From assembly GCA_037957365.1 (NCBI GenBank), contig JARHVA010000021.1, forward strand, positions 6,755,001 to 6,819,000: 64,000 nucleotides of DNA, written 5' to 3'. The translations under genes were made by a program, and so were the position numbers. The notes under the pieces were generated by a model. The model made no database searches. It was not told the origin of the DNA and saw only the letters and a list, made by a program, of their open reading frames with translations. The DNA comes from Torreya grandis. Taxonomy: Eukaryota; Streptophyta; Pinopsida; Cupressales; Taxaceae. Shown here piece by piece: positions 13,295 through 27,650 of the stretch. How positions within the stretch are numbered: position 1 is the first letter of the stretch; every line of letters starts with the position of its first letter.

Positions 13295-14044
13295 ACTAGC
13301 AATCTTTGCTTATGTGCCCAATCTTTCCACAATTCCAGAATTGTGGCTTCCTGCCATTTCTGGATTTGGATCTACCTCTCACCTTTGACTTAGAACTTGA
13401 TCTCCCTTGCCCTTCTCTTTTTTCCTTCCCCTGCTCTCAAAACTTAAAGTGTTCCTTGATGTTTCCTCTGTGCTTTTCCTGCGAATTTCTTCATTCAAGA
13501 TTACACTAACAACATCCTCTACTTTTAAAATATTTAAAGCAGATGCAGTATTACTAACTGCCATTACCAAGCTATGCCATCTTTCAAGCAAAGAACATAA
13601 TATTAAAAGAGCTTTAATTTCATCATCAAACACTATTTTGACTGAATTTAATTGATTTACAATTCCATGGAAATCATTTAGATGATTAGATACAGATCCA
13701 CCTTCCTGCATTCGCAAATTAAATAACTGCTTGATAAGATATACCGGATTTGAAGCTGAGGGTTTTTCATATAAATTTGCTAAAGTAGTCATCAACTCTA
13801 TCATTGTCTTTGCCTGTGATAAATTAGATATCACAGTAGATGCCAGACTCAATCTTATAGATCCAAGAGCCTTTCTATCAAGAACTTTCCATTCTTCATC
13901 ATCCATGTCTTTGGGCTTCTTTAAAACCCCACCTAATGATAAGTATAGATCTTTCTGATATAGATAACCCTCTATCTGCATTCTCTAATGTTGATAATTC
14001 TTGCCATTAAACTTCTCCATTCTCAGTTTACTTTCTTTTGCCAT
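13295..14044 (-). pseudogene. Copia-1 gag with CCHC knuckle
   Basis: Capsid-like UBN2 region: LSLASTVISNLSQAKTM, LYEKPSASNPVYLIKQLF, EGGSVSNHLNDFHGIVNQL and ILCSLLERW. It is followed by a basic Arg/Lys/Gly stretch and a nucleocapsid knuckle near 13300-13340. The knuckle reads W-N-C-G-K-I-G-H-I-S-K-D-C, so the first Cys of the usual CX2CX4HX4C has become Trp. The stop at the Trp codon near 13984 separates the start from the rest. Confidence 0.9.
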
Positions 14045-14131
14045 TGCTTCTCCCACTCAAACAGAAATCCCTGTGAGTAACCTGTAATCAATACACACTA
14101 ACCAGATCTGAAACACCTGTTAGTCAACCTG

Positions 14132-14144
14132 AGCTCTGATACCA
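14132..14144 (-). promoter_or_regulatory. Copia-1 primer-binding site
   Basis: Minus-strand TGGTATCAGAGC lies two bases inside the 5' LTR and is a perfect complement-type site for initiator Met-tRNA. Confidence 0.9.
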
Positions 14145-14146
14145 CT

Positions 14147-14843
14147 TGTTGGGGATCAACCAACAATGTTGATTACAATATGAAAGCAATTAAATGTGGA
14201 ATTAAACCAGAAAGATAAGTAACTAGAATCAGATAATAGCAAATAATAAGAGATACAAGAAACCACCCTGAAAACTTGTATTAAACTCTTGACAAAAGGA
14301 ATACAATTGAAGAAATTTTTTTTCTTCCACACCTCTCTCAGATGTACAGATCTCTATCTAGATCTCTTTCCCTCAACAGCTCTCTCTCTCAATTACAATC
14401 AACTCCAACAACCTGGAATGATTCACATATACAATTGTACTGTCCAATTCAACATTCTACACACTAAGCTAAGAAGAATTATCCCTATTATATAGAATTA
14501 GGGATCATGAGAAATGCAATTACAACCAATAGATGCACCTCCTAATCAAGGGCTCAAAACAATCTTACTTAAAATAGAGATGTGGACTTAAGACTATCAC
14601 TTAATCCTATCATGCAAACATTCTGTTCTATCCACGAAATAGCATTCTAGACGCACAGGTGACCGACATTGGTCCCTGTCTATCTGCCTATGACCGACGT
14701 CGGCCGATCCATGACTGACACCGGCATCTCTTAATTTTCTCCTGACCGACGTCGGTCACTCCTGACCGACGCTGGTGACTGTGTAACTCCTGCAACTTGC
14801 AAACTTGCTCATTTGGTGAAGCTTTTAGCTCTAAACCTTAACA
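14147..14843 (-). repeat. Copia-1 5' LTR (right)
   Basis: It runs from TGTTGGGGATC to CCTTAACA and includes the palindrome array at about 14655-14785. It differs from the left LTR by scattered substitutions and small indels, indicating some age. Confidence 0.95.
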
Positions 14844-14848
14844 TTATC

Positions 14849-15164
14849 CATTTGAAGTGATCATTATTAAAGACAAAGAATCCATCACCAAATTTAGATC
14901 CACCCTTCACATGTGAAACACTATTGATGAATAGTGAAAGGCAAGTCACATTTGCAAGGTCAAAAAGGAAGAACATCTTCTTTAGACAAGGTAGGCCACC
15001 TCCATGTGTAATTTTGACCACTCTTTCTTATCCCTATATGGGAAATTCGACCCATGAAACTTATACAATCAAGAATAGTGTTGTGATAGCTCACTAAGAT
15101 GAATAATGTCTACCACATCATCATTGAATAGTGTTGCATGAATAGTGTTTTAGCCACCATATAA
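14849..15164 (-). repeat. Element L 5' LTR, second part
   Basis: It continues the LTR interrupted at 9224 (CATTTGAAGTGATCATT matches CACTTGAAGTGATCATT at 7088) and runs to CCATATAA. The CACCA target-site duplication follows. Confidence 0.87.
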
Positions 15165-15169
15165 CACCA

Positions 15170-15990
15170 CAACTCAATCTTCTTTGACCTTTGATCTTAA
15201 TATGACATTGAAGAAATTGGCTTGTCACCTTAGATAAACATCTGACACTTAAGAATTTATCTTTGACCTCAAATTTAAATTTATTTATCTTCATACATGA
15301 AAATATTTCAAATTTTTTATTTTCACTTGACTTTCTATTTCTTTCTACTTGTTTTTATAAAACACATTCTGATAGTTTTAAAACTTTTTAGTGATTATCA
15401 TTATGTGATAAGCAGTGATATATTTTATTGTAAACATGGTGTGAGTGTTACTACCCAATACTCAAGACATTGTACAACACTAAACATATATTTTATTTTC
15501 ATTATACCTCATGATATATTGTAAATGCCTATGGTCCCTTGTTTATACCATATGAAGCCTCTTTATCCATTTGATTTGTAGTGCACCTGATAAGAGCATA
15601 TCACCTAGGGAATTTAATTTCAATTTAACCTTAGAGACAAGATAGTAGGCTATAGGCATAATTTAGATTCTTTAGTTAGTGCTATAAAATATTATGTTGA
15701 CACAAGTCTAAAAATGAGAAACTATATTCGACAGTGTTCATAATCATTCAAACCCTTGCCTAGATCACCATTTATACCTTAGTTTTTACTTGTATTGTAT
15801 TCATAATGGGATTAATAAGTCAATGTTTCTTTTATATACTTCATAGGATTATGTAATTCATTACCAAATCTTGGATTAATTTTAATCATGATATTCATTA
15901 TGTTTTTAAATAGATTCGACACCAAATTCATCCAGATGTTATAATAAATAAGATCCAATCTAATCTGCACCACATGGATCAGGGCCAAGT
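15170..15990. repeat. Repeat A, right part
   Basis: It continues repeat A after element L and aligns with 40215-40985. Shared landmarks are GGATCTTAATATGA near 15196, the ATGGTCCCTTGTTTATACCAT region near 15530, and AGGATTATGTAATTCATT near 15845. The short frames at 15297-15524 and 15812-16003 lie in this repeat and are not gene-like. Confidence 0.75.
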
Positions 15991-16157
15991 GTGTAAGGAA
16001 CAACTGTGTTTGGTTGTTTAGAGTAAATTAACATAGATGTATTCAAATAGAAATATCAAAACACATTCAATGGAGGGGAAGTCTTTACTTCTAGGAAATG
16101 AAACCTCTACTCAATAGTAGAGAATAGGGTGTTCATGATCATAATAGGAGGAATAAT

Positions 16158-17960
16158 GTTAGAATATATTTAATGTAAACATTTTTGTATTAATGTTCAA
16201 AATTAGTATGCTTCTAAAGCTATAGTAGTTAGTTGTGAAAACCAACTAATTGGTTAAACAAGATGAACAAACACAATATTTAAAAAAATAATAACAAAAT
16301 AATTAATCAAAACATATTTGGATCATAATTGAACCAACAAACTCTCCCTTGATCTAAAGGGGAATGAAAGAAGAAATAACTAGAGCAATGACTCCAAAAT
16401 CATCAAAGAAACTCTAAAGTAACTACAATTAGGGTACTGTACATCTTGGTATTGACCAAAACTATTGTTGCTCCATATATAAGTCCACTCTATAAGGTGT
16501 AGCATAAAAAGATTGATGAACATGATTAAGGCCTACTCATCCCTTGTGAGCATTATATTGTACTACAGTAGAAAAAAATAAAATCTTATCCAACTACATC
16601 AATCCACATACGGTTGTACCAAGAATCCTATCTAGTGACCAAACCGTATTATGTATGGCACATCTATTTGATGTCCAAAAAACATTGATGACCTTTGATC
16701 AACACTAAAGGTTCTAAAAAATCATATCAACTCATACTATCACCAATTATTGATCTAAGACCAACTAAATGCTATATCTTCTCCCCTTATTAGGCAAGAG
16801 GTGAGAAGTTATGCAATGAGAGAAAGAAAATCAAATAATCTTGTTTACTCCATGTTATGAAAATTAGATATAGAAAGCCAAAAATGGAACTAAAATCAAG
16901 AACACAAGATAGAAAATTCTATTATAATATATCCCAATATTTGAGTCTAGTAACTCACATAAGATAGGTGGATCACTATGCATTCAAAACAAGCTATTAT
17001 GTTCATTAGGACCATAGAATTTGGTCATATAAGATGCCTCCTAATTAGAAGAAGTGTCAAAATGACTAGAATATCTAGAGTAACAAGAAGATCTACCAAT
17101 AGAATGATCCACATAATTTTATTCAACTTTCTTTTTATGTGGAGACCAGGGTCATTGAGAAGGACATACATCTATAATATGTCCATTACTACCACATTTG
17201 AAACATTTTTAATCTTTTCTATGTTGACGAGATACATAAATGAATCAATGGAAGAATGACAGTAGTGAGAAGAATGCCTATGGTGATGTTTATGTTTTAA
17301 ATATCATGGAGAGTGTGATGATAATGCTATGGAGACCGTCAAAAGTGATGTGAAAATTATCTCTGAGAATGACTCAAAGAGTGTATCCAAGAGTGTTTCA
17401 ATGAATGGTTATAAAACTATCATTATACATGTTGATGATATATATGATGGGACTTGTTCTTTGTATAGTAAGCCTCTTCAGTAGGCATAATCTTCTTCTT
17501 TGTAAAATATCATTCATATTGAGTTAACAACTCATAAATAGAGTCAAATATGGCACCATTAAGCTTATCACTAAGTTGTAGCATTTCAAAAAAATTGATG
17601 TCTATAAAACTAAGTTTAGGTAATGTGATGTAAATTAACATGTCATCATCAATTTTACCCCTATATTATAATACTCTTATTTCAAAGTTTTTATGGAAGA
17701 GAGATATTCAGATACATCTTCTTTAGTGCTAAGATTATTATTAATTAATTGCATTAGGAGATAAATATTTTTATAGGAAGGTTATTTATCATACATTTTT
17801 CATGATTTTCATATCCCAGTTTTAACAAATTAATATGAATAATCACTTGTGCAAATGAAATATTTTAATAAAGCAAGCATACCCTTATCTCATTTTTTAT
17901 ACTTACACAATTTTTTAGTGTCAGTGGGTGGCAAAGTGCCTTTTAAAGTTATTTCCCACA
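16158..17960 (-). mobile_element. Copia remnant (one LTR plus gag)
   Basis: A possible LTR of about 184 bp (16158-16341, TGTTAGAATA to AACCAACA) is followed on + by AACTCTCCCTTGATC. On minus this gives a purine tract next to a 3' LTR. Minus-strand gag pieces follow: a complete CCHC knuckle near 17170-17215 (C-F-K-C-G-S-N-G-H-I-I-D-V-C) and an upstream LQLSDKLNGAIFDSIYELL near 17500-17590. Pol is missing between them and no second LTR was found, so the element is internally deleted and heavily mutated. Confidence 0.7.
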
Positions 17961-19548
17961 AATAGTTAAAAATGAGTGTATTTTCCATGTTTATGCTCCA
18001 TTCCTTGTAGTTTTAGGTGTTAAGCATCCATTTTCTGAGATTAAGCTCACAATTTTTGCCATGGTGTTATCAAAACGAGGAAAGATATCAGAGTTTGGAC
18101 TTGACCTTCCAAATAGATTTTGATTACAAAAGTTTTGAGACTTTTAGAAAAATACACTATTTATGCCTTACACCCTTATATCTTAAAAAATTTAATTTTT
18201 TTTACCTCTTATAACTCCTTTACAAAATTTAGTGGAGATCAAAAAGAAATTTTAATGAAAATATGACACCTATGCTCAAAGAATGTATTATCCTCTACAA
18301 ATAAAGGGAGGAAAATTTGTAGAGAATTATTTTTATTTGAGCATATAAATAAATTAGTAAATACCCTTGGAAAAATTTAGTTTTCTTATTACTTTACTGA
18401 AGCTAATAATTATTGATTTTGAAATCATCTTTAAATGTAGAATTGAGTCCAAGAAAATATTGGATATGTTGTTACATGATTCAAAAATATATTAGATCCT
18501 AGATCTTAATGCATGCCTTATTAGATTTTATAATATTATGTTTGATAAAATATAATAATCTATGTTGCATCTAAGTTTATAGGTAATAACTTTTGATTTA
18601 CATTCAATATGATGTCTATCTACTGGTGCTTTTAAATTGACAATTTTTATTTGTGACTAGTTCTATAAATTATTTGTTTTTGACACTTTTTATTACTAAG
18701 AATAATACCAACTACTAGAAATACTTGATGGTATTGTATGCATAACACAATTTTTGTATAACATTAGATGTGTTTGATTATTAAATATTGATGTATTTTA
18801 ATATTAATTTGTATATAGTGGTTGAATATTTATGGCCTCTTGTATCATATGTAAATGAATGTGTTTTTTAGAGCAAGGAGGATTAAATGACATTTACATT
18901 TTTTGAAGGTATTTTTTAATGTAATATTAATACTAATTTATAATATTTTAATTCATTTATTTCAATAGTGAAAAGGATACAAGATTTTGGAGATAGAAGT
19001 GGAACACATTGGATAGGTATTCTCACCTTTCCTTTTATACGAGATTTTTTTGTTTTGAAATTATTTAACCAATTATTTTATTTATAGTGAGTTCAATACC
19101 TTTTACATGGTTAGGGATAAAATATAATATTTCATAATACATATAATATAATAAATATTAAAAAAAAACCCTCCGACTTCCCTTGCACCCTTGAGGCAAC
19201 TGCTAGTTTATAAGTACATACACATATTATACATGCATACATGTATATGTATATATATGTCATGTACTCTATGAATATATTAATTTATTTTTATACACCT
19301 AATACATAGGTATAATCAAGTTAAATTAATTTTGTAAGTAAATAAAAAACTTATCCACAAGGTAATTTGATTTGTTATAAAAAAGACTTACCAAATTTAT
19401 ATGTTTTCTCAAGAGGGTTAATTTCTAATTACACAGAACATAGATTTATTTTTACTTTTATACTTTAAGGATTCCCATTCATAAAAAATATTTCTCTAGA
19501 TTACAACTCAAGGTTACAAGTTATATTTTTTTGGTGCTTCCATTAAGG

Positions 19549-19550
<2 letters not shown>
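17961..19550. other. AT-rich intergenic DNA
   Basis: No family features were seen on either strand. Short open frames such as 18017-18214 lack any recognisable pattern. Confidence 0.45.
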
Positions 19551-21230
<1,680 letters not shown>

Positions 21231-22678
21231 AATGCCCTATAAATTTTATTCTTGACTATATTAGTATAATGTCCTATTTTAATTCTCTATGTACAAATGC
21301 CCTATATAGGAGGCAAAGTATAGGAGTGTGAGTTATGTTTCAAGTAGTAAATTCCATTAAATGAATTATACGTTTAATGAATTATGTGTAGTATATCCTA
21401 ATTATGTAAACTATTTGAATAAATTATGTATTGAATGAATGACTATGCCCTAATTAATCATTAATTAATTCAAGCAAAAAAATATACATTCAACATAAAA
21501 CAAACCCAAATTGATATTATTCTCAAGTGTTGGATAGTCAACAATGCAAATACTGATTCATTTGATGCCATTTACTAATTGAAACTTACCATGACTTAAT
21601 GATTTTATCCTTGACTATATGAGTATAATGCCTTTTATAATTATTTATGTATTAATGCCCTATTCTAGGAGGCAAATTGTAGGAGTGTGATTTTTTTTCA
21701 AGTATTAATTTTCATTAAATAAATTATGCATTCAATAATTTATATGTAGCATATCATAATTACACAAACTATTTAAATAAATTATGCATTGAATGAATGA
21801 ATATGCCCTAAATAATCATTATTTACTTCAAGCATGCAATAATATAGCCAACATAAAACAAAGTATGCCCTAAGTAATCATTAATTCCTTCAATCAATCA
21901 AAAATATATTCAACATAATACTTCTAAGCTCTTCAAAGATAATTATGCTAATGTGAATGATGTTCATGCATAACTATTTTTGTGGGCTTGTAAAACACTA
22001 ATTGTGTTCTTTTTTATTGATAACTCAATCAAGTTAATAATATAAGACTCATATAAGACCGTTGATTGCTTAAACCCATGATGGTATGCCTATTTGAGAA
22101 TGGTTTTAAGATCTTAACCTATTGTGTGCTTAAACATGAATCTATCTTTTGTGACTTAGCTCATGCTGGTGGTGGTTATAAATATTCCCTTAAATGATTA
22201 TATGAATGGATGTTTCTAATATTTAATTTCCTATCATTAATTAAAATAATGACATAGATGGTGATAATTTCATATTGTGTTTCTTTGAATGTTATGTTTC
22301 TCTTAACTCAGTACTCAGTACTAGTGTTTATTATGAGTTTGTAAAACATTTATAAGGTTAATAATAGAAGTATCATGGAAACCCATTGACTATATTGTTG
22401 ACTACTTTAACTTGATGATATGCTTATTTAATAATTATTTTATGCTTAATGGGTTGGATATTCAATGATGCAAATAATGATTATACATTGAATGAATGAC
22501 TATGCCTTAAATAATCATTAATTTATTCAAGTAGTTAACAACATAATCATCATATTACTCCCTAGTTATTCAATGATGATTGTGCTAATGTGAAGGATGG
22601 GCATGTATAACTATTTAAAATGGGGTCACAAAATACTTATTGTGTTTATTTTCCCTGACAACTCAATCAAATTAAAAA
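21231..22678. repeat. Tandem repeat array X, left part
   Basis: Two adjacent units of about 360 bp begin at 21231 and 21591; both carry TTGACTATAT.AGTATAATG, AATGCCCTAT, TAGGAGGCAAA and GAATGAATGA.TATGCCCTAA. A second series with a period near 650 bp begins near 21905 and 22555 (GCTAATGTGAA.GATG, then TTATTGTGTTC, then AACTCAATCAA.TTAA). The array is cut at 22678 by a Gypsy element and continues at 37674. Confidence 0.8.
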
Positions 22679-23754
22679 TGTAGACACTTAGTTTTGACCA
22701 CTTTTATGTCTAACTTAAGATTCAATTCAATTTATAGCACATGATGTAATTTGATCTTAAAAATCATATGAATGACCAAATTCATATGTATACGGGATTT
22801 AATTACTAGTAAACATGTTGAAGCTTGCTTATTTGGGGTATTACCTTGTATGCACTAATAATCTAGTTTGGTTTTAACCCTAATCAAATTATGATCTAGT
22901 AATTTGACACTTTTGGCCTGTCAAGCTATGAATAAAAAACATTTAAAAAAATTTCCAAAATAAAAAAATACTAAGCAAGATTAATTAGATTATAAATCTT
23001 AATTAACTCACCTAAATAAAAATTCCAAGTTGAATTAGTGAATTTAATTTATCAAAAAATGATTTTTAGCCAAATATGAAGTCAAAGTTTAAAGGAACTA
23101 ATCAAGTAATTTATTAATTCCTAAATATTCTAAAAATATGAGTCATAACCTCACAAATATATAAAGTGAATTGTCATGCCTCATAAATATCTAAAACTGA
23201 GGTCTTAAGACTTCATGAGTCCTTTGACCCAACCCACAGTTAGCCTGAATCAACCTAGGTTATTTTAGACTCAACCAAAGTTAGAATTTAACCTAACCTC
23301 CATAGGGTTAACATTAGTTCCTATAGCTATAAATACAAGTTTCCACACAACATGCCAAGAATATTTTGTGTGTAACGTTATTCTATATAAATGCCTTCAA
23401 GAAGCAATTGAGAGTGGTATTATAATGCCCATTTTATGCTAAGATTCATACCATGGCACAAGTGACCATTGGAGAAGTGATACCACCATGGAGAAACATT
23501 GACAAGAGTATTTAATGTCATACACTGAGCATGAAAATCCATTTCCAAATAATTGGACATCAAATTTGACAAAGGAGGTAAAACACTTGTGTTATTTTTT
23601 ATCTTTATTTTGTGACCTTGTTTATTATGTTATGCTTCCCTAGTTCTTAGGCAAGAGTGTTTAGTTCTAGTGTATTATTATGCATGAATTTTTATCATTT
23701 TGACTAACAAATAAATAATCAACATTTATGTGCTCTTTAGACTCCTAAGATATA
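22679..23754 (+). repeat. Tat-Gypsy 5' LTR
   Basis: It starts TGTAGACACTTAG and ends CCTAAGATATA, aligning throughout with 36601-37673. TGGTGTGATTGGTGGG just downstream (about 23758) is the likely primer-binding region but does not match a tRNA I can name. Confidence 0.85.
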
Positions 23755-25267
23755 TAATGGTGTGATTGGTGGGTCCACATATCCCATATGGCAAAGGAAA
23801 ATGATGTACAACCTTTTTTTTTTCTAAAAAAACATTTAATTCTTCAAATTTTGATGCTTAGAAATCCCATCATTCTAATTTTCTTCTAATTGGTAGCTTC
23901 ACCCTATCTAATGTTGGTTTTTCCATTCCCATGTTCTATTTACAATATTTATTTATGAAAATAGTGGCTTCAAAATGATAGTTTTAACTTGTTAAATGGA
24001 GACCTCACTATCTAAAAATGATGGATTCAACCCTGCTAAATAATGACATCATTGGGTAAATTTCCATTTGGTTTTGGTAACTTTGCTTATTTTCAACCTA
24101 TAATTGGTAACTTCATGAAATATAATAAAAGGCTTCATCTTTTTTAATGATGAATTCACTAAATTATAGTCTTTCTGTGTCTGTGTTCTTAGGAAATTAA
24201 TAGATTTGTTAAAAATGGTTGCTTTACTCTTTTGCATAAATGGTTGCTTGGCTTTGTGTTTTTAAAAAATTGAGAGATCAAAATGGAATGTTGTTTATTG
24301 ATTTGATTTTTGGCCTAAAGATAAGTACACCCCCTAAATTTTTTGAAGCAACCAAGGTGGAGAGAGAGAAGCCTAAACACTTCTAAATCTCACATATACT
24401 TTTTTTTGGTGCTTAACAAATAACCTAATCAAACTTGTCTTTTAGTGATTTGAAAATTTTTAAAAGTGAAAAGAATGCCAAGGGGTCAAAATTTCAATCA
24501 CATTTGAGTTATTTCTATTAAAAAGAACATACACTTTAGTTAGGGATCTTAAGAATTTTTTCACTTTTTTTGTTTTTTACTTGTTATTAACTTGTTTCAA
24601 AGTTCATAGATTAAATTCTTTGTTTGTGGTAAACCAAAAATTATAGAGTGTATACTCTCCCCCATCCCCTATAAGAAACTCAGGTGACCAAAAGTGCTTG
24701 GTTTATTACCTTGTTTCTTTAGTCTTATTGAAAACAATGTCGCATATGCTCTCCTCAAGCTCCAAGTGACTTGAGTGAACCAAAAACAACCTCTAGAGTT
24801 TTTTCAATTTATTTTATTGCGAGCAAGAGTCTATTTCTTCCTCACAAGTTCTTTAGTGGTGCATTGACATGGGGTTTCATCTCTTAGCATCATACCAACC
24901 CCACTCCACCATGGGGTATATAAATTAGGCATGTGATACTAGGATTACTAGGGGGTTGAGTGGCTAGAAAAACTAATCCTAATTAAAATCTAGGTTAAGT
25001 CTTACTAAACATTGGACTTCACTAAGCAATATATGGTAGAAGTCATTGTGCAAAGGAATAGACCTTTGTATAGTAAGTTAACAAGTATGAATCTAATTGA
25101 CATGATTTTGTCCTTGTCTTAGCCACACTTGAGACCATTTAGTGCATTTAAAAATTTCTTGATTTTAGTCAACCCCACTTACCATGAAATGTATTGCCAA
25201 ATGTCGAGTGCTCCTCACTCTAAGTTCGAGCCATCAATGAAATTCCACCATCATCTACCTTGAAGTA
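23755..25267 (+). other. Tat-Gypsy leader with gag/protease deleted
   Basis: The space expected to hold gag, protease and the first part of RT (several kb in the family) is only 1.5 kb and shows no coding match. It has loosely repeated units around AAAATGATGG.TTCA and GGTAACTTCA between 23880 and 24250. Confidence 0.5.
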
Positions 25268-27650
25268 TCTTTATAGTTTTCAAGGTAAGATCCAATCAAT
25301 TTAACACTTGATATCATAGTTGGATGATAAATGCCACCAATTTACATACATATTGAAGAAGGGCATTAATTTTTCCTATAATGAAGAGTGCCAAAAAACA
25401 TTTAATCATCTTAAGGAATATCTTACCAATCCACCTATTTTATTACCACCCACACTGAACAAACCATTACTATTTTACCTGTCAATGACTGAAAATGTCC
25501 TAAGAGGACTTTTGGCACAACATGACGAATAGGTAAAAAATCATGCCATGCTTATTTGAGTAGAACATGGTCACATATGAACATAATTATACACTACTTG
25601 AAAAATCCTATTTAACAATGGTTTTCATAGCCCAAAAATTGTGTCATCACATGTTGAACAACAAGACCATTTTTATTGACAAAGTAGATATATTTAGGTA
25701 TCTACTTTCCAAAATATCTCTATATGTATTTATGGAAAAATAGATCATACTTTTGAGTAAGTTTGAAATTGAATATGTTAGTCAAAAATCCATTAAGGGG
25801 AAAGTACTCATAGATTAGCTTGTATAAGCTCCTCTTCATGATATTCAAACTCTTACATTTGTATTTCTAGATGAGCCCATTATGATTGTCATAGAAGTAG
25901 AAGCATCTCCTGAGGTAAAACAATAGAAGATGTAATTTGATGGTTCTTTCACAGCTCATGGATCATGCACCATAATATTATTTGCTATGCCATAAGGGGA
26001 TCTTATTCACAAGTCATTTTGCATTAGGTTTACCTATACCAATAACATGGTTGAGTACAAAACACTCCTTTTAGGAATTTACCAATAGTATAGTGGAACA
26101 TCCAACATTTACTGGTGTATGGTGAGTCAAAGTTAATGATCAATAAGGCCATAGACTATTACCAAACTAAGGACAAGAAACTATTACCCTATAAAGATAT
26201 GGTAGATACTGTTAATCAATTAATATGCAATATTAATTTTGAAATAATACTTCAATCCAATAACATAACATCTGATGTTATATCCACTATTGGATCCATG
26301 ATGCAATATTAAGAGCAAGGGACTATCAATTTCTTGTAGAAAATATTTTAGTGTTGGCACATGAACAATCAATGATTGAGATGGTTTGTGACATTGTTGG
26401 TCCCACATATCCATGGTATTCTGAGATATATGCATATTTATACGACCAAACTATGCCCCCTAACCTATCATGTAAGAAACATAAAGCCTTCATCCATAAA
26501 TCCTCTTGTTCTACACTACTTAGACCAAACTTGTATCATGAAATTTATGATGAAAATCTAATACATTATTTAAATTTGATAGAATCTAGATTAGTGTTGA
26601 GGGAAATTCATGAAAGAGTGTGTGGATCCCACACCAGTGGGTCAATCTTAACCAAAATGTTATTGTGTACTAGTTATTACTAGTTGACTATGGAAGTAGA
26701 TGCAGTTGCATATGTGAAAAGGTGTGTAAAGTGTTAGAAGCATGATAATATGATTCATGCTCCATCTAAGGCACTCAAATCATTAAAAACCCCATGGTCA
26801 TTCTAAATGTGGGGACTTGACCTCATAGGGAAGATAAATCCCACATCTTTAGATGGCCATAAACATGTCCTAACTACAACTGAATACTTTACTAAGTGGG
26901 TGGAAGCCATTCCTCTCACTTACATAATTGGTAAATAGATATCCAAATTATTATTCAACCATCTTATCTATTGTTATGGTATCCCGTTCAACACTATATC
27001 TAATAATGGTGGATCATTTAAGAACAAAGATGTGAAATCACTTTGTACCCAATACCATATCAAAGAAAATTTCTCTACTACCTATTACCTACAAGGTAAT
27101 AATAGAGCTCAGGCTTCTAACAAAACTATTATCAATATTTTGAAGAAGATTGTCAATAATGTTGGTTATAATTGGCACTCGTAGTTGTTTAATGCCCTCC
27201 AGGCCTACTGTACCACATTTTGTACTCCAATAAGAGTTACCCTTTATTCACTTGTTTAAGGCACTTAGGCCTTTATTCTTGTTAAGATCAATTTCTCTCT
27301 CTCTAAATTTCACTATAGCACATCATCGACGATGAAGACTATAGAGTAGTTCACTTACAAGAGCTAGATTTTCTTGATCGAAAGAACATCACCACCTTGA
27401 ATAATCTCTAGGAAAATTAGAACAAATTAAGAGGTCAATAAAATAGGCATGTTAAGTACCAAAAAATTGATCTTGGTAACCTTCTGTTAAAAGAAAATCA
27501 AGAGATTGTCAATGTCAAGAAAAATAAAAAAGGAAAGTTTCAACCAAATTCATTACGGCCTTATGTAGTTATTACTAACTAAGGCTTGTCATGTTAGAAG
27601 AAGATGAACTTGATGAACATAATGAACTTCAAACATTTTGACACTTGAAG
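25268..27650 (+). pseudogene. Tat-Gypsy pol remnant: RT thumb, RNase H, integrase
   Basis: LYSFQGKIQSI near 25268 and the open segment 25320-25532 (KTFNHLKEYLTNPPILLPP, LFYLSMTENVLRGLLAQHDE) are the RT thumb and first RNase H start. FDGSFTAHGS near 25940, then NNMVEYKTLLLG and YGESKLMINKAIDYYQTKD (26115-26312), form the second RNase H, the extra domain of Tat elements; the usual D of YGDS is E. Integrase follows. REIHERVCGSHTSG and a C..C pair near 26720 form the zinc finger. Then come WGLDLIGKI, TTEYFTKWVEAIPLT, ISNNGGSFKN near 27000 (second catalytic Asp changed to Asn), and the C-terminal KGKFQPN.LRPYVV near 27530. Many stops. Confidence 0.9.

Larger units (their letters stand above)
9987..14044 (-). 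pseudogene. Copia-1 gag-pol polyprotein, inactivated
   Basis: Gag would start at the ATG at 14044 (MAKESKLRMEKF). A stop replaces the Trp of the conserved YQHWRMQ context near 13984, after which 13379-13981 is open. A retropepsin region follows (about 13030-13250), then GAG-pre-integrase (12675-13025, LWHSRLGHMSEKG), integrase, an integrase-RT linker, RT and RNase H. Further stops fall just before the RT core (GFA*KPGIDFGEIFSP; Gln is usual) and between RT and RNase H (HF*LSKE*CPNS; Lys and Gln are usual). All are single-base changes of sense codons. No full-length polyprotein can be made without readthrough. Confidence 0.93.
9225..14843 (-). mobile_element. Copia-1: full-length Ty1/Copia retrotransposon with inactivating stops
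   Basis: A 5619-bp element with LTRs of 689 and 697 bp, flanked by a perfect 5-bp TSD TTATC (9220-9224, 14844-14848). Domain order on the minus strand is gag, protease, integrase, RT, RNase H, the Copia order. The right LTR begins TGTTGGGG; the left one has mutated to TATTGGGG. Stops replace coding residues at several conserved places, so it is structurally complete but dead. Both LTRs and the integrase-RT linker carry arrays of a GACCGACGTCGGTC-like palindrome. Confidence 0.96.
6709..15164 (-). mobile_element. Element L: non-autonomous LTR retrotransposon, itself invaded by Copia-1
   Basis: It has direct LTRs of 692 bp (left) and about 695 bp (right, after removing Copia-1 and one TSD) and an internal region of only 1445 bp. 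The LTRs open with TGATGTGGCC; the left one closes with CCATATCA and the right one with the mutated CCATATAA. Read on the minus strand, a sequence resembling an initiator-Met-tRNA primer site (TAATATCAGAGT) follows the 5' (right) LTR at 8830-8841. A purine tract (TTAGAGGAGAA, 7401-7411) precedes the 3' (left) LTR. There is no gag, protease, integrase or RT, so it would have depended on a helper. It carries its own decayed, Glu-rich ORF. Confidence 0.88.

Noticed and set aside
9923..13981. Plus-strand frames of 60-80 codons across Copia-1
   Set aside because: They are shadows of the minus-strand gag-pol and show no independent features.
16978..17259. 93-codon plus frame as a gene
   Set aside because: It is antisense to a Copia gag zinc knuckle on the minus strand, which explains the open stretch.
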